Positions 17,311-25,161 of a stretch of 64,000 bases of DNA are shown here, piece by piece. Source of the stretch: Desulfosporosinus sp. BRH_c37 (GTDB lineage Bacteria; Bacillota; Desulfitobacteriia; Desulfitobacteriales; Desulfitobacteriaceae). Each line of letters starts with the position of its first letter. Within the stretch, counting starts at the first letter, position 1. Location: positions 1-64,000 of the forward strand of contig LOEW01000020.1 of the NCBI GenBank assembly GCA_001516045.1, written 5' to 3'. Under the pieces are notes generated by a model. That model did no database searches. It was not told where the DNA came from and saw nothing but the letters and a program-made list of their open reading frames with translations. Position numbers and translations under genes: made by a program.

Positions 17311-18633
17311 TTATCGGGTTTTATAAAACTCAGAAAAGACGTTTGCGATGGCCAAGTGGTCTTTAACTCCCCCGAGTTCTCGTACAGAATGCATAGCTAA
17401 GATGGGGTTCCCAATATCTACGGAACGAATATCCAGATGAGTACTGGAGATCGGGCCTATGGTTGACCCCCCTCGTTCATCTGAACGATTAACAAATTTC
17501 TGGAATTGAACCCCGGCGCGCTGACAGAGGGCCGCGAATACAGCCGAAGATTCTGCATCGGTCGTGTAACTTTGATTAGCACTTATTTTTATCACTGGTC
17601 CCCCATTGAGAATCGGGCGATTAACCGGATCATGCTTTTCTCCGGCGTTGGGGTGCAGTGCATGGGCCATATCTGCTGAAATAAAAAACGAATGCGCCAA
17701 GGCCTGAAAATATGCTTCTCGGTCTTTATTTTGTGCTAAGAGGATTCGTTCTAAAACATGGGCGAGAAATGGAGAAGCTGCTCCTTGTTTGGAGGTGCTG
17801 CCGCATTCTTCATGATCAAAGCAGGCCAGAACCTGCGTCATTAAAGCGGGCTTTGCCTTAGCAAGGGCCCAAGTACCAGCATGGATCATCGCCAAATCAT
17901 CAAGCCGTCCGCTTGAGATAAACTCTTGTTGAAGTCCGACCAAACAACCTTTCTCATATTCATAGAGGAAAAGGTCAAAGTCTAAAATATCTTCTGGTGG
18001 ACAGTTCAGGATCTCGGCAAGATGATGAAGTAGAATACCTTCTTTTCGTAAATCCTCCGTAATTTGTGCCAATAACGGTAGCATGTCTTTTTGTTTGTTT
18101 AATTCAACTCCTTCATTAACCTTCCGATTCATATGGATCGCAAGATTGGGTATCACCAGTAACGGACGGTCACTGCGGAAAAGTTTGATATGAGGTGCGA
18201 AAGGGGATTCTCCACGCAGAACAATCCGACCAGCTAAAGATAGTGGGCGGTCCAACCATGTATTGAGAATAGGGCCTCCGTATGTCTCCACATTTAATTT
18301 CAGATAATGTCCTTCTATGGGTATTTCAGATAAAGGCTTGACTCTGAAACTGGGGCTGTCCGTATGTGCGCCAATAAGGTGAAATCCATTCAAATCTGGC
18401 TCTCCTTGGCCGACAATGAAGGCAATTAAGGCTGAACTATTTCGAATTACAAAATATTTTCCTCCTTGACTCAATGACCATTTCTCTTCAAGAGGCAACT
18501 CTCTGAACCCTTCCAGATCCAATATCCTTTTTACACTTTCTACAGCATGAAAGGAAGATGGACTTTGATTAATAAAATCAAGCAGTTCTAAGGCAAACTG
18601 CAGTTCCTCAGTTGTTATGACAGACTTTCTCAT
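17311..18633 (-). CDS. M18-family aminopeptidase
   Basis: A 440-residue zinc aminopeptidase of the aspartyl-aminopeptidase (M18) family. It has GAHTDSPSFRVKP with a metal-binding His/Asp, the catalytic Glu pair in CFDHEECGS, and HALHPNAGEKHDP near the C-terminal metal site. The usual DHEEVGS motif has Cys instead of Val here. These cytosolic enzymes form tetrahedral dodecamers and release N-terminal residues from peptides. It is a single gene on the minus strand, with stop codons nearly touching the DUF192 gene. Confidence 0.93.
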   Translation of the reverse strand: MRKSVITTEELQFALELLDFINQSPSSFHAVESVKRILDLEGFRELPLEEKWSLSQGGKYFVIRNSSALIAFIVGQGEPDLNGFHLIGAHTDSPSFRVKPLSEIPIEGHYLKLNVETYGGPILNTWLDRPLSLAGRIVLRGESPFAPHIKLFRSDRPLLVIPNLAIHMNRKVNEGVELNKQKDMLPLLAQITEDLRKEGILLHHLAEILNCPPEDILDFDLFLYEYEKGCLVGLQQEFISSGRLDDLAMIHAGTWALAKAKPALMTQVLACFDHEECGSTSKQGAASPFLAHVLERILLAQNKDREAYFQALAHSFFISADMAHALHPNAGEKHDPVNRPILNGGPVIKISANQSYTTDAESSAVFAALCQRAGVQFQKFVNRSDERGGSTIGPISSTHLDIRSVDIGNPILAMHSVRELGGVKDHLAIANVFSEFYKTR

Positions 18634-18719
18634 ACTTTACCCGCTTTCTATAGATTAAGTTTGCTTTTTCCTCGATATTATGCGAAAGTTATATATTCGC
18701 CTTTATTAAACCCCATTCC

Positions 18720-18741
18720 TTTATTGAACGAGTTCACTTTT
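18720..18741 (-). repeat. Short CTCGTTCAA-type repeat, copy in inverted orientation
   Basis: The minus-strand reading matches the AAGTGAACTCGTTCAA-TAAA core of the longer copies at 23688 and 33157. It sits between the divergent peptidase and acetyltransferase genes. Only about 22 bp are shared, so it is a partial or decayed copy. Confidence 0.45.
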
Positions 18742-18810
18742 GGTAATCCTTGGAATGGGTGCAAGGAATAATGGTATTAAACATTGAAGAAAATGAAGTG
18801 AAGTTTAATC

Positions 18811-19623
18811 GTGAAAAATATTCGAATAGCCGCGCTGATAAATATCAATTTGAATGAAATGACGAAGATTTGGAACCGCTGTTGGCAAGGGTATTACTAC
18901 GATATGTCATATACACCTGAGCATATGAGGGGTTGGCTTGACCTAAGCCAAGTTTCTTTGCAACATTCTATGGCTATCTTTGTGGAAGGTCAGATTGCCG
19001 GGTTTGCTTTGCTGTCATTAGACGGGACCGATGGTTGGATTGCTGGGGCCTGCATTGATCCAGACTATCGTCGCAAAGGCCTTTTCACAGCATTAATGCG
19101 TGTAGAACTTGAAGTAGCTAGACGAATTGGTTTAAAACGCATTTACCTTGAGGTTTTGGAACAAAACCATGCACGTAAAGTCTATCAGTCTGTCGGTTTC
19201 AAGAAGTTGCGACTGCTCAATATTTATCGTGTACAAAATATGATTGATTATAATAGGATTTTTGTGCCACTTCCATTTGAAGTTACTCCCCTTGAAAAGT
19301 ATTTTGATAAGCGCCAAGCTATATTTAAGCCGGCATGGCAGCGAAGAGAGGGGTATCTTAGACGTCATGTTAGTATATCAGCGGTGATGAATTCGACTGG
19401 ATCTGCTGGTGCCATGTTTGCAGGGGATAAAGCCACTCTCTTAATAGATGCCTGGAGTACTACTGCAGCCGGAGCAGAAGATGTGATTTCCACTATTATC
19501 CGGAGAAAAGGCACTTCATGGTCATTGACAAATCAACCCGAAGACCAGATTACTGATTATCTCAAAACTTGGGGAATTAACCCAAGTGCAAAACAATATG
19601 AAATGTGTATTGAACTGACATAA
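18811..19623 (+). CDS. GNAT-family N-acetyltransferase with C-terminal extension
   Basis: 270 residues. Residues 1-145 form a GNAT fold with the acetyl-CoA loop in IDPDYRRKGLFTALM and the strand pair RIYLEVLEQNHARKVYQSVGFKK. Residues 150-270 are an extra domain without an obvious catalytic motif (possibly a degenerate second acetyltransferase lobe). The start is GTG. The substrate is unknown; the RxxGxG-type loop is the basis for the family call. Confidence 0.85.
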   Translation: MKNIRIAALININLNEMTKIWNRCWQGYYYDMSYTPEHMRGWLDLSQVSLQHSMAIFVEGQIAGFALLSLDGTDGWIAGACIDPDYRRKGLFTALMRVELEVARRIGLKRIYLEVLEQNHARKVYQSVGFKKLRLLNIYRVQNMIDYNRIFVPLPFEVTPLEKYFDKRQAIFKPAWQRREGYLRRHVSISAVMNSTGSAGAMFAGDKATLLIDAWSTTAAGAEDVISTIIRRKGTSWSLTNQPEDQITDYLKTWGINPSAKQYEMCIELT

Positions 19624-19684
19624 ACTTGCTTCCATATGCATAGATAATTAAGGCCCGGTGTTTTAATGAAAATATGGGTCGGTT

Positions 19685-19730
19685 CTCGTCAAAACATTCG
19701 ATACAGGGTCCCTTCACGCCATCCTTGGCC
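19685..19730. repeat. Fragment of the GGTCCCTTC-type dispersed repeat
   Basis: GGGTCCCTTCACGCCATCCTTGGC here resembles parts of the repeat at 20126-20222 and 5312-5377. It stands alone after the acetyltransferase gene and is probably a remnant. Confidence 0.35.
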
Positions 19731-19777
19731 AGCGCCTGAAGTCTTACTTCTAAATAGTAACTTTAATAAACCGAACC

Positions 19778-19806
19778 TTGTAATTACTGCGAATATAGTG
19801 TATAAT
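19778..19806 (+). promoter_or_regulatory. Sigma-A promoter of the 34-codon gene
   Basis: TTGTAA and TATAAT are separated by exactly 17 bases. The start codon lies about 32 bases after the -10 box. Confidence 0.75.
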
Positions 19807-19838
19807 AAAGTTCTATACAATTGGAAGGAGGAGTTTCT

Positions 19839-19943
19839 ATGACACAAAAAGAGCAATTAATGATTAATGCCATTTTAGAGTCTGTTGGACTAGAATCTAT
19901 TCAGCCCACACAGATTCAAAGACTAGTTCATGAAGAAGGATAA
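19839..19943 (+). CDS. 34-residue hypothetical protein with its own promoter
   Basis: A complete small gene: a strong promoter, a near-perfect GGAAGGAGG ribosome binding site eight bases before ATG, 34 codons and a stop. A terminator hairpin follows about 90 bases later. The peptide is helical and polar (MTQKEQLMINAIL, then EEG at the end) with no cysteines or membrane segment. The family is not recognised. The complete transcription and translation signals make it far more credible than an average short frame. Confidence 0.65.
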   Translation: MTQKEQLMINAILESVGLESIQPTQIQRLVHEEG

Positions 19944-20036
19944 GTAGTTACAGAAAGGGAGCGGTATTTTGACCCAGATCCTAATCCTAAATTGTAACCT
20001 GATTTGCTTTGATCCATTCATTAAGAGTCAAATATG

Positions 20037-20075
20037 AAAGCGAGTTTCTTTATAGAATAAGAAGCTCGCTTTTAT
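20037..20075 (+). terminator. Terminator after the 34-codon gene
   Basis: AAAGCGAG-TTTCTT pairs with AAGAA-GCTCGCTTT around a short loop and is followed by TATAC. It closes a one-gene transcription unit. Confidence 0.7.
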
Positions 20076-20091
20076 ACTTGAACTAGTCAGG

Positions 20092-20230
20092 AAGTATAAA
20101 CTCACGTATATATACTTTCTGGAAGGTCCCTTCTCGCCCTCCTGCAAGAAGGTTAATACGTGCGAAGACAGTGTCTTCGGGCTACAGGGACACTCGGCTA
20201 TCACGGATCATGCCATCCTTGGCGCAAGCC
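20092..20230. repeat. Composite palindromic repeat (20.1-kb copy)
   Basis: Two repeat families meet here. CGTGCGAAGACAGTGTCTTCG at 20159-20179 is a hairpin also present at 63202-63222 and, inverted with one change, at 39198-39218. The flanking GGTCCCTTCTCGCC and GGCTACAGGGACACTCGGC blocks match 5312-5377. At 63 kb the similarity extends leftwards over GCAAGAA-G-TAAT-CGTGCG. The region has no gene. Confidence 0.6.
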
Positions 20231-20279
20231 AAGTTTTCTTTAACAATAATATTCTACATAGGATGGAGTTGACGAACTT

Positions 20280-20861
20280 ATGACATTATCGGTACTTGGT
20301 ATAGCCTGTAGCCCACGACGCAATGGCAACACAACTCGTTTACTTTTAGAAGCGATGAAAACTGTCCAGGCAGAGGGTCATATGACTGAGTTGGTGTATC
20401 TTTCTGACCTCAACATTAATCCCTGCCAAGGATGTAATGCTTGTTCAGCTAAAGGGATATGCATAATTAAAGACGATGTCCCTAAGCTCCAAGAAAAGCT
20501 GATCCAAGCTGATCGCCTTATCATAGCCGCCCCTATCTTTTTTATGGGGGTAAATGCCCAAGCGAAAATCATGATTGATCGGATGCAACCGTTTTGGGCA
20601 CGCAAATACCTCCATCATCAATCCCTGATTAAACCTTCTGGTCCTGAGCGCATCGGTCTTTTTCTCTCTGTCGCTGGTACAGAAAAAGTGGATGTGTTTA
20701 AATGTGCGGAACGTTCTATTCAAACTTTTTTTCATATGTTAGATATTCATTACGCCCAACCCTGTCTCTATCGTGGGGTTGATCAAGCTGGGAAGATTAT
20801 TGAACATCCGACTGCCTTAGGCGACGTACGCCGAGCCACACAGGCTTTGACGTTATCCTGA
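20280..20861 (+). CDS. Flavodoxin-fold NAD(P)H-dependent FMN reductase
   Basis: 193 residues. The FMN phosphate loop is SPRRNGNTTRLLLEA at the N-terminus, followed by the two-cysteine CQGCNACSAKGIC segment typical of iron-sulfur-flavoprotein-like or YwqN-type NADPH-dependent FMN reductases, then IAAPIFFMGVNAQAKIMIDR. The cysteine motif could hold a [4Fe-4S] cluster as in archaeal Isf, or simply be redox-active. It starts after an AGGATGGAG-like site. It is a single gene ahead of degV; the electron acceptor is unknown. Confidence 0.87.
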   Translation: MTLSVLGIACSPRRNGNTTRLLLEAMKTVQAEGHMTELVYLSDLNINPCQGCNACSAKGICIIKDDVPKLQEKLIQADRLIIAAPIFFMGVNAQAKIMIDRMQPFWARKYLHHQSLIKPSGPERIGLFLSVAGTEKVDVFKCAERSIQTFFHMLDIHYAQPCLYRGVDQAGKIIEHPTALGDVRRATQALTLS

Positions 20862-20951
20862 AATCGCAAAACTTGCTTGTTCAAACTGTTAAATATTATG
20901 GTATACTTATATTATTCTGTAATATTGCACGATGGAAAGGAACTGTGTCTC

Positions 20952-21836
20952 ATGCTACAAACTTCAAAGCCGATAAGTGTCCCTAAAATTGCGATTGTAA
21001 CAGACAGTACGAGTGATTTAGCTCCGGAAATGATTAAGGATTTTGGGATCGAGATCATTCCTTTGCACGTTGTGTACAAAGATCGAGAATATCTTGATGG
21101 GGTTAATATTAGTCCGGATGAAGTTTATAAAAATATGGATATTGAGGTGCCTACAACATCTTTACCTTCTCCGTCTGAAATTTCGAATCTGTTTAAGCGG
21201 TTAAAGGATTCTAATGTCACACACGTTCTCTCTATGCATATTTCTAGTGGTTTAAGTGGGACCTTTGAGACGGTATGTCAGGTAGCCCAAGAGTATAAAG
21301 AGATGGTTATCGAAGTTGTGGATTCAAAAGCGCTTTCCATGGGGTTGGGTTTTCCGGTTCTGGAAGCAGCTCGCAAGCTTCGCAACTCAACGGATTTTCA
21401 GGGCGTGATTAATGTTGCTAAGACCGTTTCACAACGTATAAAAATCTATTTTGTACTTTCTACACTAGAATATCTTAAACGCGGTGGACGTATTGGGTAC
21501 GTTTCTGGCACCATCGGTGAGCTTTTAAATATCAAGCCGATCATTTCCGTGAATTCTGAAGGAAAATACATAACGTCTTCAAAAGTCCGCGGCAGAGATC
21601 AATCTCTTAAAAAGTTATATGATATTTTGACAGAAAGCACTCAGGGAGGACGCTATAACGTTGCAATTGTTCATGGCGGAGCGGAGCAGGAAGCTCGGAA
21701 TTTGTGGCAGAAAGCACGCGAAATCCCCAACATTAATGAATTATTATTTAATCAGATTAGCCCAGTTATGGGAGTTCATACAGGCCCGGGACTTGTCGGG
21801 ATCATAATTTCTCCAGCCTTATCACCTCAGTATTAG
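20952..21836 (+). CDS. DegV-family fatty-acid-binding protein (copy 1)
   Basis: About 294 residues with the DegV signature: IVTDSTSDL at the start, TSLPSPSEI, the HISSGLSGT motif, and KRGGRIGYV. DegV proteins bind a fatty acid and, as FakB, hand it to FakA kinase for phosphorylation. No fakA is in the window. The ATG at 20952 is chosen for its AAAGGA site and because it gives the family length; upstream in-frame ATGs fall in the probable promoter. A paralogue lies at 50729. The stop codon sits in the loop of its terminator. Confidence 0.93.
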   Translation: MLQTSKPISVPKIAIVTDSTSDLAPEMIKDFGIEIIPLHVVYKDREYLDGVNISPDEVYKNMDIEVPTTSLPSPSEISNLFKRLKDSNVTHVLSMHISSGLSGTFETVCQVAQEYKEMVIEVVDSKALSMGLGFPVLEAARKLRNSTDFQGVINVAKTVSQRIKIYFVLSTLEYLKRGGRIGYVSGTIGELLNIKPIISVNSEGKYITSSKVRGRDQSLKKLYDILTESTQGGRYNVAIVHGGAEQEARNLWQKAREIPNINELLFNQISPVMGVHTGPGLVGIIISPALSPQY

Positions 21837-21849
21837 ACTGAGGTTTTTA
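21824..21849 (+). terminator. Terminator overlapping the degV stop codon
   Basis: ACCTCAG/CTGAGGT form a stem with a seven-base loop and then TTTTT. The TAG stop of degV is inside the loop. Confidence 0.75.
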
Positions 21850-21850
21850 T

Positions 21851-21880
21851 TTGTTCTTACCAGTTGGAGTATGCTATACT
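21851..21880 (+). promoter_or_regulatory. Candidate promoter of the phosphoglucomutase gene
   Basis: TTGTTC and TATACT are separated by 18 bases, directly after the degV terminator and about 60 bases before the chosen start. Confidence 0.5.
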
Positions 21881-21940
21881 CACGTAAATAGTAAAGATTA
21901 TCCAATGTCTGTTTTACAAAAGATGAAGGAGGTTAATCAG

Positions 21941-23683
21941 GTGAACTTTCAAGAACGCTATCATTTATGGTCGGAAGACCTCTACTTTGATGAAGAAACA
22001 CGGCAAGAACTTGGTCAAATGACCGATCTGAAAGAAATTGAGGACCGCTTTTATGCAGATTTGGAATTTGGTACGGGAGGATTAAGGGGAGTTATTGGAG
22101 CAGGAACTAATCGTATGAACAAATATGTCATACGGAAAGTAACTCAGGGGTTGGCCGAATGTGTTTGCGATCATGGAGCGGAGGGTATGAAACGTGGGGT
22201 AGTCATTGCCTATGACTCTCGGAAATATTCACCGGAATTCGCCCTCGAAGCTGCCTTGGTTCTCGCTCGGAACGGAGTGAAGGCGTATCTTTTTGATGCG
22301 CTTCGTCCAACTCCGGAGCTTTCTTTTGCCGTGCGGCAATTGCAGGCAATAGCAGGAATTGTGGTAACGGCTAGTCATAACCCTAAAGCCTATAATGGCT
22401 ATAAAGTATACTGGGAGGACGGTGGACAGGTTCCTCCAGTGAAAGCAGACCAAATTCTTGCTCGTATCGAAGCAAGGGAAAATTGGCTTGACATAGAACC
22501 TATGCCGATAGAGATGGCCAAGAACAGCGGTTTACTGGAAATCATCGGCGAGGAAATAGATCAGCCTTACCTAGCTCGTGTTCATAAACTTGCCCTGCAT
22601 CCAGATCTTGACTTGAAAAAAGGGAGAGAACTTCGTATCATATATACGCCTCTGCACGGAGCTGGAAACATACTTGTCCGAAGGGCTTTGGCAGAACTTG
22701 GTTTCAGTTCGGTTACCGTGGTACCTGAACAGGAGCTCCCTGACCCAGAATTTTCGACTGTCCCTTACCCAAATCCAGAAATTCCAGCGACGTTCGAACT
22801 CGCTCGGAAATACGGGAACCAAATGCAAGCCGATCTTCTCTTAGCGACTGATCCGGATGCTGATCGCTTAGGAGTGGTCTTACGTGATTCTCAAGGGGAC
22901 TTTACACAGCTCACAGGAAATCAAATTGGGGTATTGCTAACCTACTATATCCTATCTCAAAAAAAGGCCTTAGGAACCCTGCCAGATAATGCAACGATCG
23001 TAAAAACAGTTGCCTCAACCGATTTGGCGGATGAGGTTGCAAGGTGTTTTAAGGTACGTGTAGAGAACGTACTGACTGGATTTAAATTCATTGCAGAAAA
23101 GGAAAAAGAGATGGAAGAAGGAGGATGGGGAACTTTCCAATTTGGTTTCGAAGAGAGTTACGGGTATCTTGCTGGACAGTTTGTCCGAGATAAAGACGCA
23201 ATTATTGCTTCTGTCCTCTTGGCAGAAGCGGCATTATATTATCAACAGGTTGAAAGCCGCAGCCTCTTTGATGTCCTGGAGAGTATTTATAAACAATTTG
23301 GGTTTTACTTGGATGACCAAGTGTCCCTCGTTCTGGAGGGCATTCAGGGTAAAAAAGAAATAGCAAAAATAATGGACGCTCTTCGTCAGGAAGAAATCCA
23401 TGAATTGGGTGGCACCAAGATAGAAAAATTCGATGATTATGAACAACGGATCGGTAAAGATAATTCGACAGGGCTAGCATATCCACTCACACTACCACGT
23501 TCGAATGTCTTACGATTTTCCTTTAATGGTGGGGGATTTGTCATGGTACGCCCCTCTGGTACTGAACCCAAAATAAAATTTTACTTTTCAATAAAATCAG
23601 ACACCTTCACAGAGGCAGAAGATAATCTTCACAAGATTAAAGCTGAGGTTATGCACCGTATAGCCCGAATACGATCTGTCTGA
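21941..23683 (+). CDS. Phosphoglucomutase/phosphomannomutase
   Basis: About 580 residues, alpha-D-phosphohexomutase superfamily. All four active-site loops are visible: the phosphoserine loop VTASHNPKAYNGYK, the metal loop ATDPDADRLG, the sugar-binding loop GFEESYGYL, and the phosphate loop RPSGTEPKIKFYF. It interconverts glucose-1-phosphate and glucose-6-phosphate (or the mannose equivalents). The GTG at 21941 is selected: AAGGAGG lies eight bases upstream and the length then fits PgcA-type enzymes. A longer frame from 21851 runs into the preceding promoter. Confidence 0.94.
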   Translation: MNFQERYHLWSEDLYFDEETRQELGQMTDLKEIEDRFYADLEFGTGGLRGVIGAGTNRMNKYVIRKVTQGLAECVCDHGAEGMKRGVVIAYDSRKYSPEFALEAALVLARNGVKAYLFDALRPTPELSFAVRQLQAIAGIVVTASHNPKAYNGYKVYWEDGGQVPPVKADQILARIEARENWLDIEPMPIEMAKNSGLLEIIGEEIDQPYLARVHKLALHPDLDLKKGRELRIIYTPLHGAGNILVRRALAELGFSSVTVVPEQELPDPEFSTVPYPNPEIPATFELARKYGNQMQADLLLATDPDADRLGVVLRDSQGDFTQLTGNQIGVLLTYYILSQKKALGTLPDNATIVKTVASTDLADEVARCFKVRVENVLTGFKFIAEKEKEMEEGGWGTFQFGFEESYGYLAGQFVRDKDAIIASVLLAEAALYYQQVESRSLFDVLESIYKQFGFYLDDQVSLVLEGIQGKKEIAKIMDALRQEEIHELGGTKIEKFDDYEQRIGKDNSTGLAYPLTLPRSNVLRFSFNGGGFVMVRPSGTEPKIKFYFSIKSDTFTEAEDNLHKIKAEVMHRIARIRSV

Positions 23684-23687
23684 TGAG

Positions 23688-23815
23688 AAGTGAACTCGTT
23701 CAACTAAACTTGAACATCGAGACTTCGGTGGGGGAGTCTACCCCCACCGAAGCAGAGTGCAGGGTCCCACTCCCACTTGTAGAAGTGGGAGTCTCACGAT
23801 TGGATCAAGCCTGTT
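23688..23815. repeat. CTCGTTCAA-type repeat with two strong hairpins
   Basis: AAGTGAACTCGTTCAA-TAAA-TTGAACATCGAG (23688-23722) matches 33157-33192. Right after it comes a perfect 12-bp stem (CTTCGGTGGGGG/CCCCCACCGAAG, 23723-23752) and a second 10-bp stem (ACTCCCACTT/AAGTGGGAGT, 23769-23792). The tail CACGATTGGATCAAG again resembles the 33.2-kb copy. So this copy has a ~65-bp hairpin insert. It follows the phosphoglucomutase stop and could also act as a transcriptional barrier. Confidence 0.6.
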
Positions 23816-23835
23816 GAAAAGGGAGAGTTTTCTCA

Positions 23836-24765
23836 ATGTTAAAAAACGAGCGCTGGTTTGCCGTCGTTAACCCGCAATCCGCCAATGGTAGCACGAGGAA
23901 ACGGTGGCCAGAGTATTTAAGGCGACTACGAGAAGACGGATATCAAATTGATTTTGCATATACGACCGAGCCTGGAGATGCTATACGGATTACGCGAAGG
24001 ACCTTGAAAGAGGGCTATACGCATATTATAGCCGTTGGGGGAGACGGGACCATGAATGAGGTCGTAAATGGTTTTTTCTCAAACGGTCAACAGATTAATT
24101 GTGAGGCTGAGCTTGCCCTCTTTTCCCATGGTACTGGAGGGGACTTAATTCGCACACTACAGATTGCTAGAGGGATTGAGGGCTTTTTGGAGATCTTAGG
24201 ACGGGGCCAGAAACGCTTAATCGATGTGGGAGAAGTTCTCTTTCAAGACGAACACAGACAGCAAACTCATCGATATTTCCTTAATGTTGCGGACGTCGGC
24301 CTAGGAGGAGAGACCGTCGCTCGTGTCAATCAGCAAAGCAAACTGTTGGGGGGAAAACTGTCCTTCCTAATTGGTTCGGTTCTGAGTATTCTTCGTTATC
24401 GCAATAAAATTATGCACTGCGAAATCGATGGAAATCTTATCTTTGCAGGACGCTTAAACAGCATCATGGTGGCCAACGGTCGTTATATCGGCGGAGGAAT
24501 GATGATTGCGCCTCATGCAAAAATTGATGATGGGTTATTTGATGTGGTCTGCTTGGGTGATTTTTCAACACTAATGCTTCTGCGACATTTACCCAAGATT
24601 TATAAGGGGACGCACCTCGAAATCCCTGGTGTCACAGTGTATCGTGGACGATTAGTTGTTATCACGACTGTCGAAACGGCTCTGCTTGATATCGACGGCG
24701 AACAACCAGGACAAGCACCTCTCACGTTTAGCATACATCCCAAGGCCTTGTGTTTATGGGTATAA
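23836..24765 (+). CDS. Diacylglycerol kinase/lipid kinase (YegS/DagK family)
   Basis: 309 residues. The nucleotide-binding motif AVGGDGTMNEVVNG and the C-terminal lipid-kinase domain (FLNVADVGLGGETV, ANGRYIGGGMMIAPHAKIDDGLFDVV) identify a soluble diacylglycerol kinase that recycles diacylglycerol to phosphatidate. The gene is intact. Its last ~170 bp are repeated almost exactly at 30799-30969, and a 36-bp inner segment also recurs there. The reading frame downstream of the stop runs directly into an FtsX fragment, marking a recombination junction. Confidence 0.92.
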   Translation: MLKNERWFAVVNPQSANGSTRKRWPEYLRRLREDGYQIDFAYTTEPGDAIRITRRTLKEGYTHIIAVGGDGTMNEVVNGFFSNGQQINCEAELALFSHGTGGDLIRTLQIARGIEGFLEILGRGQKRLIDVGEVLFQDEHRQQTHRYFLNVADVGLGGETVARVNQQSKLLGGKLSFLIGSVLSILRYRNKIMHCEIDGNLIFAGRLNSIMVANGRYIGGGMMIAPHAKIDDGLFDVVCLGDFSTLMLLRHLPKIYKGTHLEIPGVTVYRGRLVVITTVETALLDIDGEQPGQAPLTFSIHPKALCLWV

Positions 24766-25161
24766 TGTGTTGATAGAAGCCTGCTTGGCTATGTTGGACA
24801 GCATATTGGCCCTTTAGATAAACTTGCCTGGCCGGGTGCTATGCTAGTCATTGTGCTAAGTGTGCTTTTTGTCCACCGTAGCCTGGCTGCCATCATATGG
24901 GAAAGAATTGGGGAATTCGGCACCATGAAAGCTCTGGGTTGGTCTCGGCGTGATATCCATCGGGCCTTAATTCTGGAACTGTTCTCTCAGGTGCTGATTG
25001 GGGCTTTATTGGGTCTCGGTATAGCAGCTCTTGGTAGTTTACTGGCTGGCTATTGGCATATTAATGTGTCTCCTCTAGGCAGCGTCCCGCCTTTACCTGG
25101 AATGGCTCCATTAGCAAATACTATCAAGATAAACATTAAAAGAGGGGAAATGCATAAATGA
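24766..25161 (+). pseudogene. FtsX-type ABC permease, C-terminal fragment
   Basis: The frame immediately after the dagK stop encodes a piece of a MacB/FtsX-like permease: a helix (AMLVIVLSVLFVHRSLAAI), the coupling segment ERIGEFGTMKALGWSRRDIHRAL, and another helix (LIGALLGLGIAALGSLLAGY). The N-terminal half and the start codon are missing, and the similarity stops around 25110, where sequence belonging to the next gene begins. No partner ATPase is present. It is a truncated relic within the accessory island. Confidence 0.8.

Noticed and set aside
23688-23815. CRISPR array
   Set aside because: The repeats here are single palindromes, not regularly spaced direct repeats with spacers; no cas genes.
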